Of a DNA stretch of 64,000 bases, positions 17,401 through 25,026 are shown piece by piece. The position numbers were made by a program, and so were the translations under genes. The notes beneath the pieces are model-generated. The model saw only the letters and a list, made by a program, of their open reading frames with translations. It had not been told where the DNA came from and did not search any database. The number at the start of each line of letters is the position of its first letter. Positions within the stretch are counted from its first letter, which is position 1. Where the stretch lies: NCBI RefSeq assembly GCF_900129235.1, contig NZ_FQUV01000004.1:186001-250000 (forward strand), given 5' to 3'. The stretch is from Litoreibacter ascidiaceicola. GTDB taxonomy: Bacteria > Pseudomonadota > Alphaproteobacteria > Rhodobacterales > Rhodobacteraceae.

Positions 17401-17611
17401 TTTTCACCAACCCTTCGCGGGTGGCGTCGAGCATGGCCTGATATTCCTGCATCGCGTTGACGATGCTCAAAGGGTCTTCAGGCCGACGGAAGCTGACTTG
17501 CGCCATCGCGGGCACGCCGTTCAACGCAGCGCTGTCTACCCGCTCCAGCTTTTCCAAGGGGTAAGGTCCCAGATGGACGGGGCGGTTGCGGTAGGAGAAG
17601 AGTTTTGTCAT
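14429..17611 (-). CDS. Self-sufficient cobalamin-dependent reductive dehalogenase fused to FMN/NAD(P)H/2Fe-2S reductase (BhbA/NpRdhA type)
   Basis: A 1060-aa fusion. Residues 1 to about 720 are a reductive dehalogenase: N-terminal YRNRPVHLGPYPLE segment, B12-binding core, then 4Fe-4S motifs with Cys550/553/556/560 and Cys586/599/602/606. Ser460, Tyr464, Lys526 and Arg590 are spaced exactly as the Ser422, Tyr426, Lys488 and Arg552 I recall for the active site of Nitratireductor pacificus NpRdhA. Residues about 748-1060 match phthalate dioxygenase reductase: flavin motif R794-Q-Y-S-L, nucleotide loop GGGIGVTPM, and a plant-type 2Fe-2S site at Cys1009/1014/1017/1045. So NAD(P)H could drive dehalogenation without a separate reductase. 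There is no Tat signal and no membrane-anchor gene, unlike respiratory enzymes, which points to a cytoplasmic catabolic role. Brominated or chlorinated aromatics are the likely substrates by family; this is inference. Confidence 0.9.
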   Translation of the reverse strand: MTKLFSYRNRPVHLGPYPLEKLERVDSAALNGVPAMAQVSFRRPEDPLSIVNAMQEYQAMLDATREGLVKKEIAEIPSDLSERANHLKAFGYYCDASMVGTCAIPSEAWLDTPLVNPDVDRLAEKLRTLQPKTLAAGIDVIMAGLRESMRAPPQACEHHTYALVFLYDMPRDPDAEEVGCDWITDAQDHRTCLRGMETAVTLASYIRTLGFDARAHSMAASDVHLGKLAVASGLNHADGTNPFIGDRYGLAVVTTTLAMTADRPLAPNAKPGLSWAIGLSGHTKSRRFADAFQTRKFRDGPHPFETLKRVENPTTYIDKPNVARVPKRANLFARGLFGDMGKTVQEATKNGNYVRKSAAAFAFRPSLGAFVLLQDGEAAEVHESTHDPDRNAANIKAALYWLGVDAAGLSACPDWVYYSHDAAGQPITPYHSNAISMIIDQGHETMEGASGDDWIACAQSMRAYLRFSLLGGVLAEHLRRLGYTARVHSVMDDEVLHPPLLLLSGLGEVSRIGEVILNPFLGPRLKSGVVTTNMPLTHDKPIDFGLQKFCEACNKCARECPSGAITAGPKLMFNGYEIWKSDSQKCTTYRVAQKNGAMCGRCMKTCPWNLEGLFAEAPFRKLAMTLPQAAKALAKLDDLAGQGEINPVKKWWWDLEMVDDGAYRPSAHPVNARGLQKGLDLHYEDQTLAVYPAPLAPPPYAYPYPMDREAGIAAYKAMIPAAEHKSRRAKGLAPEHIYTADQQDSPVMGAVILKVEHMTDTVTKYEFAMPDGSDMPLVEAGAHIDVVVAPEFLRQYSLSGDPADRSRYQIAVLREDHGRGGSKLMHRIFEEGRRVHISKPINHFPLHEDASFTYLMGGGIGVTPMISMAHRLHAIGAEFALHYSCSTRAGAGFLEDLSKMPWAKNVHYHFSDEGSRCDLATTLQHRDRAHVYTCGPEAYMASVMDAAEANDFPEDTRHLEFFSVPEQPDYVNHDFVLRLAKSGRDISVSKDEAATDALLREGVHVDVKCSDGLCGVCKCGLITGEVEHRDFVLSNSDRTTSLILCQSRAAQKDGLVEIDL

Positions 17612-17726
17612 TCAGGGCTGCTTCAAGGTTCTGCCAGCGCGCGGCGCATAGCGCTTGTTCTCATTGCTCATTATCGGCAGTGTCACGGAGCATTCATAGC
17701 GGGTCAAGAGAGGAACGGGCGGGGAT
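17612..17726. promoter_or_regulatory. Divergent spacer between reductive dehalogenase and HAD genes
   Basis: The 115 bp hold the only possible promoter for the dehalogenase operon and that of the HAD gene. I see no clear palindrome or paired promoter boxes, and no regulator gene is adjacent. Confidence 0.4.
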
Positions 17727-18425
17727 ATGACAGGGCAGATCAAAGGCTTGCTGTTTGACAAGGATGGCACCTTGCTGGATTTCGACGCGACTTGGGGCCA
17801 ATGGGCCGCCGGGTTCTTTGAAGATTTGGCGCAAGGCGACGCGGGACTGAGCGCGCGTATGGCGGATGCGGCGAGGTTCGATGCAGCCACCAGAACCTTC
17901 CACCCCGACAGTCCGGTGATTGCCGATACCGCAGATATGGTGATTGATCTGTTACTGCCTTTCGTTCCTCATTGGGAGCGGCAGGCGCTGCTGGAATACG
18001 GCAACGAAAAAGCGGCGCAGGCCGAATTGGTGACCCCGTGTGCGCTGCCAGAGCTGTTCGACCGGTTCGATGCCATGGGGCTGCCGTTGGGGATCGCGAC
18101 AAACGACGCGGAAAGCTCCGCGCAGGCACATATGCGCAAGTTGGGGGTCGAGACGCGGTTCGCGCGCATCCTGGGCTTTGATTCCGGCTTTGGCGGCAAG
18201 CCCGCGCCGGAGATGCTTTTGGCGTTCTCGGACCATTGCGGAATCGCCCCGTCGGAGGTGGCGATGGTTGGCGACAGCACCCATGACCTTCATGCGGGCC
18301 GGAACGCGGGGATGATTTGCGTGGGCGTTTTGACCGGCCCCGCAAGACGCGCTGAACTGGAGCCGCACGCGGATGTGGTTTTGGACAGCATCGCGGACAT
18401 TCCGCACTGGTTGGCCGCGCGCTAG
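17727..18425 (+). CDS. HAD superfamily hydrolase, phosphoglycolate phosphatase-like
   Basis: Phosphatase of 232 aa with all HAD motifs: nucleophile loop FDKDGTLLDFD (Asp11 and Asp13), motif II IATND, motif III Lys in GGKPAPEM, and motif IV MVGDSTHDL. The second Asp and the DGTL sequence mark phosphatases of the Gph/PGP type rather than haloacid dehalogenases, despite the dehalogenase next door. Substrate unknown; phosphoglycolate is the usual guess. Confidence 0.85.
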   Translation: MTGQIKGLLFDKDGTLLDFDATWGQWAAGFFEDLAQGDAGLSARMADAARFDAATRTFHPDSPVIADTADMVIDLLLPFVPHWERQALLEYGNEKAAQAELVTPCALPELFDRFDAMGLPLGIATNDAESSAQAHMRKLGVETRFARILGFDSGFGGKPAPEMLLAFSDHCGIAPSEVAMVGDSTHDLHAGRNAGMICVGVLTGPARRAELEPHADVVLDSIADIPHWLAAR

Positions 18426-18525
18426 CCTTGCGCCAAAAGCGACGTAACCCGTCGGTAACCGCCAAACCTGCCCTTGGGGCGCGGTGCAAGCTGGGGAGGC
18501 AGTTAACACCGGAGGTCACAGCGAC

Positions 18526-20082
18526 ATGGCAGATGAACCCACCAGACGTAAGCGCGGCGGTGGCCGTGCGGGGAACGCCAGACGCACGACCTCCAAGCTG
18601 CCGGAGCAGATGCCATGGCGCATTCCGGTCAATGTAGACAAACCCACCGAGCCATTGGACGAGGACGGCGTACAGGCCATTCACAAGGGCGCGATGCGCA
18701 TCCTGTCGGAGATCGGCATCGAGTTTCTGAACCCTGACGCGTGCAAAATCCTGAAAGGCGCGGGCTGCAAAGTCGACGGCACCAACGTGCGGATGGACGA
18801 GGATTTCGTGATGGAGATGCTGGGCCATGCGCCAGCGGAGTTCACCATCACCCCGCGCAACCCTGACCGCGCGATCCCGATGGGGGGCAAGCATATCCTG
18901 TTTGGAAACGTCTCCTCGCCGCCGAATATGTGGGATCTGAAGCGCGGCAAACGCACCGGCGATTTCGAGGGATACAAGGAGTTCATCAAGCTCACCCAGT
19001 TTTTCAACTGCATCCATTTTGCCGGCGGCTATCCGGTGGAGCCCATCGACATCCACCCGCGCGAGCGGCACCTCGACTGCCTGTATGAAAAGCTGACGCT
19101 GACGGACAAGGTCGTGCATGCCTACTCACTGGGCAAGGAGCGGGTGGAGGACGTGATGGAGATGGTCCGCATCGCTGGCGGCATGACGCGTGAGGAGTTC
19201 GACGCCAAACCGCATATGTATACCAACATCAACTCGGTCTCGCCGTTGAAACACGACTTCCCGATGCTGGAAGGTGCGATGATCCATGCGCGGCGCAACC
19301 AGCCGGTGATCGTCACGCCGTTTACCTTGGCGGGGGCCATGGCACCGGTCACCATGTCGGGGGCGGTCACGCTTTCGCTGGCCGAGGGGCTGGCGGCGAT
19401 TGTTTTGCTGCAAGTCATCAACCCCGGCGCGCCTTGTGCCATCGGGACGTTTACGTCGAACGTGGACATGAAAACCGGCGCGCCTGCGTTCGGCACGCCG
19501 GAATACATGCGCGCGACGCAGATGACGGGGCAGATGGGGCGGTTCTACGGGCTGCCGATCCGCTCGTCCGGTGTCTGTGCCGCGAACGTGCCGGACGGGC
19601 AGGCGATGTGGGAGACGTCGAATTCGCTGTGGGCCGCGGTGCAGTCTGGCACGAACGTGGTCTACCACGCCGCTGGCTGGCTGGAGGGCGGGCTGATAGC
19701 GTCGCCTGAGAAGTTCATCATGGATTGCGACGTGATCCAGCAAGTCCAGCGCTATATGGAGCCTGCCACCTACGCGACCACGCCGGAGGATATCGCGGTG
19801 GATGCCATCCGCGAGGTCGGCCCGAACGGGCATTACTTTGGCTGCCAGCACACGCAGGACCGCTACGAGGACGCGTTCTATTCGCCGCTGATTTCCGACT
19901 GGTCAAACTACGAGGCTTGGGAGTTGAATGGCGGCGTCTGGACCGCCGAGCGGGCACACGAGATGTATAAGGGCATCATCGAGGAGTTCGAGGCCCCGCC
20001 TCTGGACATCGCCATTCGGGACGAGCTGGCGGATTTCGTGGCGCGGCGGAAGGCCGAGGGCGGGGTGCCGACGGATTTCTAG
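18526..20082 (+). CDS. MttB superfamily (trimethylamine methyltransferase-like) protein without pyrrolysine
   Basis: Corrinoid-protein-dependent methyltransferase family, 518 aa. The ATG at 18526 has GGAGGT nine bases upstream; the longer frame from 18484 lacks support. After a basic 25-residue leader the protein follows the family throughout: GAMRILSEIGIEFLNPDA near residue 55, TPFTLAGAMAPVT near 265, then GAPAFGTPEY and the C-terminal AREHEMY-like region. There is no in-frame UAG, so it is not a pyrrolysine enzyme; characterised non-Pyl members demethylate glycine betaine and other quaternary amines. No cognate corrinoid protein or MtxA partner is adjacent. Roseobacters hold several such paralogues and the substrate here is open. 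Confidence 0.88.
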   Translation: MADEPTRRKRGGGRAGNARRTTSKLPEQMPWRIPVNVDKPTEPLDEDGVQAIHKGAMRILSEIGIEFLNPDACKILKGAGCKVDGTNVRMDEDFVMEMLGHAPAEFTITPRNPDRAIPMGGKHILFGNVSSPPNMWDLKRGKRTGDFEGYKEFIKLTQFFNCIHFAGGYPVEPIDIHPRERHLDCLYEKLTLTDKVVHAYSLGKERVEDVMEMVRIAGGMTREEFDAKPHMYTNINSVSPLKHDFPMLEGAMIHARRNQPVIVTPFTLAGAMAPVTMSGAVTLSLAEGLAAIVLLQVINPGAPCAIGTFTSNVDMKTGAPAFGTPEYMRATQMTGQMGRFYGLPIRSSGVCAANVPDGQAMWETSNSLWAAVQSGTNVVYHAAGWLEGGLIASPEKFIMDCDVIQQVQRYMEPATYATTPEDIAVDAIREVGPNGHYFGCQHTQDRYEDAFYSPLISDWSNYEAWELNGGVWTAERAHEMYKGIIEEFEAPPLDIAIRDELADFVARRKAEGGVPTDF

Positions 20083-20277
20083 ATTTCGGCGTAAGGTGTG
20101 CCAGTTGGTGCGCTTGGATTTGCAGGTCGAAAAGCCGGTAGAAGCAAATTTTTTGCTATAAGTTGTCTATAAACGGACATCCAAACCCGCTGAATTTAGC
20201 GATTTCGTAAGGTTTCCTTGGCGTTTCCTTAATCGTTTTGCGGCAGACCTGTCTCTAGGTTTGGCAAAAGGCATCTT
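20083..20277 (+). promoter_or_regulatory. Intergenic region upstream of H-NOX operon with a direct repeat
   Basis: The 195 bp are more AT-rich than the flanks. GTTTCCTT occurs twice, at 20212-20219 and 20223-20230, one helical turn apart, 50-65 bp before the H-NOX start. This may be a regulator site. No RNA gene is visible. Confidence 0.35.
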
Positions 20278-20880
20278 ATGTACGGCTTGGTTCATCGCGC
20301 GTTGCAGTGTTTTTCACAAGACACCTATGGGGACGTGGTGTGGAACAAGGTGGTCGCGGAAGCGGGCGTTCAGGTTCACGAATACGAGGCGATGCTGTTC
20401 TATCCGGATCATCACTTGGATGATGTTCTACTGGCGCTTTCCAATCATTTGGACAAAACACCTGCGCAGGTGTCCGAAGATGTTGGCGCGTATCTGGTCA
20501 CACATCAGCGGATGGAGGCCGTGCGCAGATTGCTGCGCTTCGGGGGCACCACCTTCGAGGAGTTTGTGCTGTCCCTTGATGAACTCCATGACCGTGTGAA
20601 GCTGGCTTTGCCGGAACTGGACCTTCCCGAGCTTGAAGTGGAGGCGCATTCGGGGTCTTCGTTTAGCGTTTTGGTCAAATCTGAACGTCACAGGTTCGGG
20701 GCAGTTCTGCTTGGCATGCTGCGCGCGATGGCTGACGATTTTGGAACCCTTGTGATGCTGGACCTAGGAATGTCCACGCTGGGAAGTGACGATGTCGAGC
20801 GCGCAACGATCGAGTTGTTCGAGACCGATTTTGCGACTGGCCGCGGCTTTGGCTTGGTGGCGGAGGAGCGCAGCAGATGA
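20278..20880 (+). CDS. H-NOX (haem nitric oxide/oxygen binding) sensor protein
   Basis: Haem protein of 200 aa that senses NO. The N-terminus MYGLVHRAL and the spacing are those of bacterial H-NOX. The proximal haem ligand is His104 in LDELHDRV. The YxSxR motif that grips the haem propionates is altered: Ser135 and Arg137 are present but the Tyr position is Val133. No distal Tyr for oxygen binding is apparent, as in NO-specific proteobacterial members. Its stop overlaps the diguanylate cyclase start (ATGA), the usual pairing in which NO-bound H-NOX tunes cyclic di-GMP output. Confidence 0.92.
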   Translation: MYGLVHRALQCFSQDTYGDVVWNKVVAEAGVQVHEYEAMLFYPDHHLDDVLLALSNHLDKTPAQVSEDVGAYLVTHQRMEAVRRLLRFGGTTFEEFVLSLDELHDRVKLALPELDLPELEVEAHSGSSFSVLVKSERHRFGAVLLGMLRAMADDFGTLVMLDLGMSTLGSDDVERATIELFETDFATGRGFGLVAEERSR

Positions 20881-21995
20881 AGGATGACGCGGCTCCGTCT
20901 GCTCCAACGACTGCTGTGCCGTTTGATCCAGGCGCGCTTGGGGCTTTGATGCCGATGCATCTTCATGTGTCACCCACAGGCCATATCCTGTCTGTCGGAC
21001 CAACGCTTTCCAAATTACGGCCAGATGAAATCCTTGTAGGACAGCGTTTTCTGGAGGTATTCGAGGTTAAGCGCCCGATGCATATTCATCAGTTCGGCGA
21101 TCTGCTGAACCATGGCAGTTGTTTGATCCGCACGAAATTCCGTACCGGACACCGGCTTGGCCTGAAGGGGCTGTTCGTCCCGCTCGCGGCGCAGCATCCT
21201 TTGCTTCCCGACAGGCGCCAATCAGGGGCGGCACGACCCGTTCTGCTTCCGAATCCGCACACCGTGGCCGATACGCAACCCGCGTTCAGCGGGGCGCTGA
21301 TCAACTTGTCGCTCGGGGTCAATGTGGTGGAGGCCGTGCAACGCTACAGCTTGAGCAGTGCGGATTTTGCGCCGGCTGATCCGACCGTTGATATGTTGTA
21401 TCTGATAGAGGCCAAGTCTGTTGCACTGGAGGAATCCAAGCGGTTGAATGCGCGTCTGGAAGGGGCGCGGGTCGAGGCAGAAACGCAGGCCTACACCGAC
21501 ACGCTGACGGGTCTGCAAAACCGTCGCAGCATGGATACGTTGCTGCATCAGCTGGAGCGGTCCGGAGAGCCGTTTGGTTTAATGCATCTGGATTTGGACT
21601 ACTTCAAACAGGTCAACGACACCTTCGGTCATGGCGCAGGGGACTATGTGCTGAAACGTGTCTCGACGGTGTTGCAAGACGAAACCCGCGCCAGTGATCT
21701 GGTTGCGCGGGTCGGCGGGGACGAATTCGTGCTCGTCTTTCGAGGTTGCGTGAATCTGGCAGTACTTGAAGGGATCGCATTGCGCATCATCACGCGTCTG
21801 GAAGAACCGATCGCCTATAACGGCCACCAGTGCCGAATCTCGGCGAGCATCGGGACGACATTGTCGAGCTTTTACCAAATTCCGGCAGCGGATCGTATGC
21901 TGCATGACGCGGATCAGGCTTTGTATAAGTCAAAAGACAGAGGACGGGCGCGTCATACGGTTTTCGATCCCGAACAACGTGACGCGCGCAACTAG
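20877..21995 (+). CDS. Diguanylate cyclase with N-terminal H-NOX-associated (HNOBA) domain
   Basis: Cytoplasmic signalling enzyme of 372 aa making cyclic di-GMP. Residues about 20-180 resemble the HNOBA sensor domain found beside H-NOX proteins (MPMHLHVSPTGHILSVGPTL). A short coiled coil near 181-205 leads to the GGDEF domain. The catalytic GGDEF is intact at residues 280-284. An inhibitory I-site RxxD (Arg271-Asp274) sits the canonical five residues upstream, so product inhibition is expected. There is no EAL domain. Coupled to H-NOX, it should control biofilm or dispersal in response to NO. Confidence 0.93.
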   Translation: MKDDAAPSAPTTAVPFDPGALGALMPMHLHVSPTGHILSVGPTLSKLRPDEILVGQRFLEVFEVKRPMHIHQFGDLLNHGSCLIRTKFRTGHRLGLKGLFVPLAAQHPLLPDRRQSGAARPVLLPNPHTVADTQPAFSGALINLSLGVNVVEAVQRYSLSSADFAPADPTVDMLYLIEAKSVALEESKRLNARLEGARVEAETQAYTDTLTGLQNRRSMDTLLHQLERSGEPFGLMHLDLDYFKQVNDTFGHGAGDYVLKRVSTVLQDETRASDLVARVGGDEFVLVFRGCVNLAVLEGIALRIITRLEEPIAYNGHQCRISASIGTTLSSFYQIPAADRMLHDADQALYKSKDRGRARHTVFDPEQRDARN

Positions 21996-22051
21996 AGCCT
22001 GCAGGTGTGGGCTTAACCGACGGGCGGGCTTCAATATTGGGGAAACGAAAG

Positions 22052-22126
22052 TGGTACTCCCTAGGGGAATCGAACCCCTCTTTTCAGGTTGAAAACCTGA
22101 CGTCCTAACCGATAGACGAAGGGAGC
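22052..22126 (-). tRNA. tRNA-Glu (anticodon TTC)
   Basis: Read on the minus strand, the 75 nt fold as a cloverleaf. The acceptor arm GCTCCCT pairs with AGGGAGT (with a G-U at the end). The anticodon loop TTTTCAA holds TTC at 22091-22093, the T-arm contains GGTTCGATTCC, and CCA is encoded. It lies between the diguanylate cyclase and recJ. Confidence 0.96.
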
Positions 22127-22228
22127 ACCGGGATCGTGAGGGGCTATTTAGGCAAGGCGCGGCGCGCTGGCAAGAGGAAAATGCCCCGTTGGAGCGGAAA
22201 AATTCTAGCAGCCCGAAGCGTAAGGCTG

Positions 22229-23983
22229 TCAGGCTGGCGCTGCGACCAGCGCTGCATCTTCCAAACGAAGTTGAGCCGACCGTCGTCCCTGCCAGCTGTT
22301 GATTTCGACCCGCCCGGCCAAATGGAATCGCCGCCCCGCATGCGCTTCCAGCGTTGGCCCCAACGCCGAGTTGAACGCGCCGAAAGCGATGGCATCCAGC
22401 TTCTCGGCCCCGCCTTCGCCAAAGCTGATTTTCAAGTGCCCCTCGCCAACCGGTTTGGTGAACAAAATCCGCTGGTCGGGGAAGACAAACCGTGGCCCCG
22501 CAGCCCCTGCGCCAAAGGGGCCTGCTTGCTCGATCAACTCGATCAGCTCGACGGAAGCCGCTGCGGGCATCATGAGTCCGTCCAGCCGCAAATCCGACGG
22601 TCCTAGCAACCCCGCGCCCTGTTTTTCCATCATCTCGGTCAACCGCGCCATGGCGGGTTCGAGCATGTCACGGGCTACGGTCAAACCCGCCGCCATCTTG
22701 TGTCCGCCGCCTTTGATCAGCAGCCCCTCGGCCGCCAGCTTTTGTATCTGCGCCCCGAGGTCGATGCCGGAAACCGAGCGGGCGGAGCCTTTACCCTCGT
22801 CGCCATCCAGCCCGATCACAACAGCGGGGCGGTTACTGGCTTCCTTCAGCCGCGCCGCGACGATGCCGACCACGCCGGGGTGCCAGCCTTCGCCCGCCGC
22901 CCAGACCAGTGGGGCGTCGAGTCCGCGCTCCTCGGCTTGTGCCAGTGCGGCTTCGCGCACAGCCGCCTCGATTTCGCGGCGTTCGGTGTTGAGCGTATCC
23001 AGCCGCTCCGCCAAAGCCTGCGCTTCGTGTTCCTGATTGGTCGAGAGAAGCCGCGCCCCCAAATCGGGCGCGCCGATACGGCCACCTGCATTGATGCGCG
23101 GCCCCAGCAGGAACCCCAGATGATAGGAGGTCGGGGCGGTTTCCATGCGTGCGACGTCCGACAACACGCGCAACCCGATGCGCTGCCGCGCGGCCATCAC
23201 CTTCAAGCCTTGGCGGACCAAGGCGCGGTTGACGCCCACCAGTGGGGCGACGTCGGCGACGGTCGCCAAGGCGACCAAATCCAGCATCGCCATCAGGTCG
23301 GGCACGGACCGCTCGGACCGCATGACCCTGTTGGTTGCGACCAGCAGCAGGAAAACCACGCCAGCGGCGCAGAGATGTGCGAGCGAGCCGTCCTCATCCT
23401 GCCGGTTGGGGTTCACGACGGCCACTGCGGGGGGCAGCGTTTCGCCGCCCAAGTGGTGGTCCAGCACGATCACGTCCGCCGCAGTTGCAGCCGCCAAAGC
23501 GTCGTGGGACAGCGTGCCGCAATCGACGCAGAGGATCAGGTCGTGATCTGCCGCCAAGCCTGCCATGGCGGGTGCGTTGGGGCCGTAGCCCTCGTCGATG
23601 CGGTCGGGGATATACAGCGTCGCCGTCAGCCCCATGTCGCGCAGCCAGCAGATCAGCAGCGCGGCAGACGCACCGCCATCCACATCATAATCCGCGAAAA
23701 CTGCGATCTTCTCGCGGTTGCGCACGGCGTCGGCCAAACGGTTTGCCGCGACGTCCATATCTTTCAACACCGACGGGTCGGGCAACAGGTCGCGCAGGGC
23801 AGGAGTGAGGTACCGCTCCGCCGCGTCGACGGGCACGCCCAGACGCGCAAGTGTCGCGCAAAGGGGGCGGGGCAGTTCGGTTTGTTGGACCATGGCTTCC
23901 GCTTGGCGGTCTTGCTCCACCGACAAACCAACCCATCGGCGGTTTGTCAGGGAAGTTTCTACACCAAGGAAAGCTTGCGTCAT
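22229..23983 (-). CDS. recJ: Single-stranded-DNA-specific exonuclease RecJ
   Basis: 5'-to-3' ssDNA exonuclease of recombination and repair, 584 aa. The DHH phosphoesterase motifs are intact: FADYDVDGG, the second Asp motif VDCGTLSHD, and LDHHLGGE. The DHHA1 motif GGGHKMAAG lies near residue 414, followed by the OB-fold. Its start overlaps the glpX stop (TAATG), making hom-glpX-recJ look like one transcription unit. Confidence 0.95.
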   Translation of the reverse strand: MTQAFLGVETSLTNRRWVGLSVEQDRQAEAMVQQTELPRPLCATLARLGVPVDAAERYLTPALRDLLPDPSVLKDMDVAANRLADAVRNREKIAVFADYDVDGGASAALLICWLRDMGLTATLYIPDRIDEGYGPNAPAMAGLAADHDLILCVDCGTLSHDALAAATAADVIVLDHHLGGETLPPAVAVVNPNRQDEDGSLAHLCAAGVVFLLLVATNRVMRSERSVPDLMAMLDLVALATVADVAPLVGVNRALVRQGLKVMAARQRIGLRVLSDVARMETAPTSYHLGFLLGPRINAGGRIGAPDLGARLLSTNQEHEAQALAERLDTLNTERREIEAAVREAALAQAEERGLDAPLVWAAGEGWHPGVVGIVAARLKEASNRPAVVIGLDGDEGKGSARSVSGIDLGAQIQKLAAEGLLIKGGGHKMAAGLTVARDMLEPAMARLTEMMEKQGAGLLGPSDLRLDGLMMPAAASVELIELIEQAGPFGAGAAGPRFVFPDQRILFTKPVGEGHLKISFGEGGAEKLDAIAFGAFNSALGPTLEAHAGRRFHLAGRVEINSWQGRRSAQLRLEDAALVAAPA

Positions 23984-24951
23984 TAGCTGACCGGGTTGCG
24001 ATATGTCATGCGCCGCACTGAGCCGGTCTTGGACCGCATAAGGATCGTCTCGGCGGTCAGGTAGCCAACTTCGCGGCGGATGCCCTGAAGGATCGAGCCG
24101 TCGGTCACGCCGGTCGCGGCAAAAATCACGTCTTTGGTGACCATCTCGTCACGGTTATAAATCTTGTCCAGATCGGTGATACCCGCCTTGGCGGCGCGGC
24201 CACGCTCGTCATCATTGCGGAACAGCAAGCGGCCATACATCTGCCCGCCCATGCATTTCAGCGCCGCCGCCGCCAGAACGCCTTCGGGTGCACCACCTTC
24301 GCCCATATACATGTCGATACCGGTGATCGCGGCCTCGGCGCAATGCATGACGCCAGCCACGTCGCCATCGGTGATCAAGCGGATTGCGGCACCGGTGGAG
24401 CGGATGTCTTCGATTGTTTTCTCGTGGCGCGGACGCTCTAGAACGCAAACGGTAATGTCTTCAGCCGAGCAGCCTTTGGCCTTTGCCAAAGCCGCAACGC
24501 GATCTTTGACCGACATGTCCAGCGTTACCGTGTCGGTTGGATATCCCGGACCAATCGCCAGTTTATCCATGTAGACGTCAGGTGCATGAAGCATCGAGCC
24601 GCGCGGGCCCATCGCAATCACGGTCAACGCGTTGGGCATATCCTTGGCGGTGAGCGTCGTGCCTTCCAGCGGGTCCAGCGCGATGTCCACGCCTGGGCCG
24701 TTGCCGGTGCCGACTTCTTCGCCGATGAACAGCATCGGGGCCTCGTCACGCTCGCCCTCACCGATGACCACGACGCCTGCGATGTCGAGCAGGTTGAGCT
24801 GCTCGCGCATGGCGTTAACGGCGGCTTGGTCTGCCGCCTTTTCGTCACCGCGCCCGATCAGTTTGGCAGATGCGAGCGCCGCAGCCTCGGAAACACGGGC
24901 AAGGCCGAGCGAGAGCATGCGGTCTTGGAACTGGTCGGTGGAGACGGTCAT
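23983..24951 (-). CDS. glpX: Class II fructose-1,6-bisphosphatase
   Basis: Gluconeogenic/Calvin-type phosphatase, 322 aa. The metal-binding core DPLEGTTLTAKDMPN, the VVIGEGERDEAPML segment and GAPEGVLAAAALKC are GlpX hallmarks. Some GlpX proteins are bifunctional with sedoheptulose bisphosphatase. The gene overlaps recJ by one base and follows hom by 75 bp. Confidence 0.94.
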   Translation of the reverse strand: MTVSTDQFQDRMLSLGLARVSEAAALASAKLIGRGDEKAADQAAVNAMREQLNLLDIAGVVVIGEGERDEAPMLFIGEEVGTGNGPGVDIALDPLEGTTLTAKDMPNALTVIAMGPRGSMLHAPDVYMDKLAIGPGYPTDTVTLDMSVKDRVAALAKAKGCSAEDITVCVLERPRHEKTIEDIRSTGAAIRLITDGDVAGVMHCAEAAITGIDMYMGEGGAPEGVLAAAALKCMGGQMYGRLLFRNDDERGRAAKAGITDLDKIYNRDEMVTKDVIFAATGVTDGSILQGIRREVGYLTAETILMRSKTGSVRRMTYRNPVS

Positions 24952-25026
24952 GGGAAAATCCTTAAATGGCAGTTACATCCCGTTTAGCGGGGGCGGGTTC
25001 GGGGATCAAGGACGGCAGGCGGTGCC

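Noticed and set aside
14429-17611. Epoxyqueuosine reductase (QueG) instead of a dehalogenase
   Set aside because: QueG is much shorter, lacks the oxidoreductase fusion, and the candidate Ser/Tyr/Lys/Arg set fits NpRdhA spacing.
17727-18425. HAD gene as a haloacid dehalogenase partner of the reductive dehalogenase
   Set aside because: The motif DKDGTL with a second Asp marks phosphatases; L-2-haloacid dehalogenases lack that Asp.
22700-23986. A 428-codon open frame antisense to recJ
   Set aside because: Same GC-rich shadow effect; recJ is certain and no ribosome site or motif supports the other strand. The long antisense frames over hom (25126-26223) and prpE (61071-62216) were dropped likewise.
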